64,000 bases of DNA, from NCBI RefSeq assembly GCF_026967575.1, contig NZ_CP114054.1, positions 992,001 through 1,056,000 on the forward strand, read 5' to 3'. Below are positions 63,638 through 64,000 of this stretch, piece after piece. The translations under genes and the position numbers were made by a program. The notes under the pieces were generated by a model. It saw only the letters and a list, made by a program, of their open reading frames with translations, had not been told where the DNA came from and searched no databases. The first letter of the stretch is position 1; each line of letters begins with the position of its first letter. The stretch comes from Aurantiacibacter sp. MUD11 (GTDB lineage: Bacteria; Pseudomonadota; Alphaproteobacteria; Sphingomonadales; Sphingomonadaceae).

Positions 63638-64000
63638 TCATCCGCCACCCGGCGAGTTCATGGTCGAGGCCGCAGTCGCGACCCCCAGAAAGGTCTGTAG
63701 ACGCGCCAGCGGCTGTGCGACCCGCTGCGCCGATTTCGCATCGGCAAGCGCCAGGTGGACAACATTTTGGCGGCCCAATGCCACAGACAGGGCCTCGCGG
63801 TCCAGAGGCAGGGTTTCTCCGCGCCGCCCCGAACCTTCCTCGTCGAGGCCGACGCGCCAGGCCTGGTCCAGCTTGCGGCGCCCGTCCTCTTGCGCATCGC
63901 TGGCGTGGTAGAGGGCGGCCACCGCCCCCATCCGCGCCTCGTTGGCGATCCGGTCGGACCCCAAGATAAGGCGTCCGGCGCGCATTTCGAGACCCAGCCT
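63638..64000 (-). CDS. YlxR/DUF448-family protein, C-terminal part, cut by right edge
   Basis: The frame runs open from 64000 to a TGA at 63638-63640 (121 codons including stop). The visible part RLGLEMRAGRLILGSDRIANEARMG and HLALADAKSAQRVAQPL is the C-terminal RNA-binding (L7Ae-like) extension found on alphaproteobacterial YlxR proteins upstream of infB; the N-terminal DUF448 part lies outside. An internal ATG at 63985 is not the true start. Confidence 0.8.
   Translation of the reverse strand, partial: RLGLEMRAGRLILGSDRIANEARMGAVAALYHASDAQEDGRRKLDQAWRVGLDEEGSGRRGETLPLDREALSVALGRQNVVHLALADAKSAQRVAQPLARLQTFLGVATAASTMNSPGGG

Overview
The window comes from an alphaproteobacterium, most probably order Sphingomonadales, family Erythrobacteraceae or close kin. 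The evidence is a GcrA cell-cycle regulator (48618-49301), an almost line-for-line relative of the blue-light LOV-HTH factor EL222 of Erythrobacter litoralis (4183-4797), and the alphaproteobacterial order ylxR-infB-(thioesterase)-rbfA-...-truB-rpsO-pnp at the right end. Base composition is GC-rich and codon use is uniform except in parts of the 25-45 kb region.

Layout. 1-4.0 kb: C-terminus of a PQQ-dependent dehydrogenase, two small exported proteins that accompany it, and an exported esterase. 4.2-7.1 kb (minus): a LOV photoreceptor transcription factor, an ABC exporter and a remnant that may be a nucleotidyltransferase. 7.2-11.0 kb: TPR-like periplasmic protein, FecR-domain protein and a convergent CHASE2 adenylate cyclase. 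11.1-13.9 kb: coupled Rieske oxygenase and phytoene-desaturase-like flavoprotein. 13.9-25.2 kb: ion channel, P-type ATPase, Na/Ca-type exchanger, formate/nitrite-type channel, EEP hydrolase, beta-CASP nuclease, zinc alcohol dehydrogenase, two L,D-transpeptidases and a host-attachment-family protein. Three promoters in this stretch carry FNR/FixK-like boxes whose spacing to a -10-like hexamer is identical, suggesting an oxygen-limitation regulon.

25.2-45.4 kb is the accessory heart of the window: two long minus-strand operons (36781 to about 25215 and 45378 to 38989) with a two-gene plus-strand unit between them. It combines a proline-type adenylation enzyme, a prolyl-carrier-type acyl-CoA dehydrogenase, a flavin halogenase, a carrier protein and a LpxL-like acyltransferase (together a complete candidate halopyrrole pathway) with four glycosyltransferases, four sulfotransferases, a methyltransferase, sugar-type oxidoreductases, a PqqD protein with a leader-like tail, an HPr-kinase-related kinase split by one frameshift, and two NTP_transf_5-type nucleotidyltransferases, one with its catalytic motif lost. 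I read it as a biosynthetic locus for a sulfated glycan or glycolipid decorated with a (halo)pyrrole-carboxyl group. That combination is not one I recognise as described.

45.7-64 kb is ordinary core genome: thiolase, tRNA-Ser(CGA), HspQ, ABC-2 permease, GcrA, MFS transporter, SDR, DUF1993 protein, methyltransferase, pnp, rpsO, truB, AbgT-type transporter, flavodoxin-like protein, thymidine kinase, rbfA, hotdog thioesterase, infB and the 3' part of ylxR.
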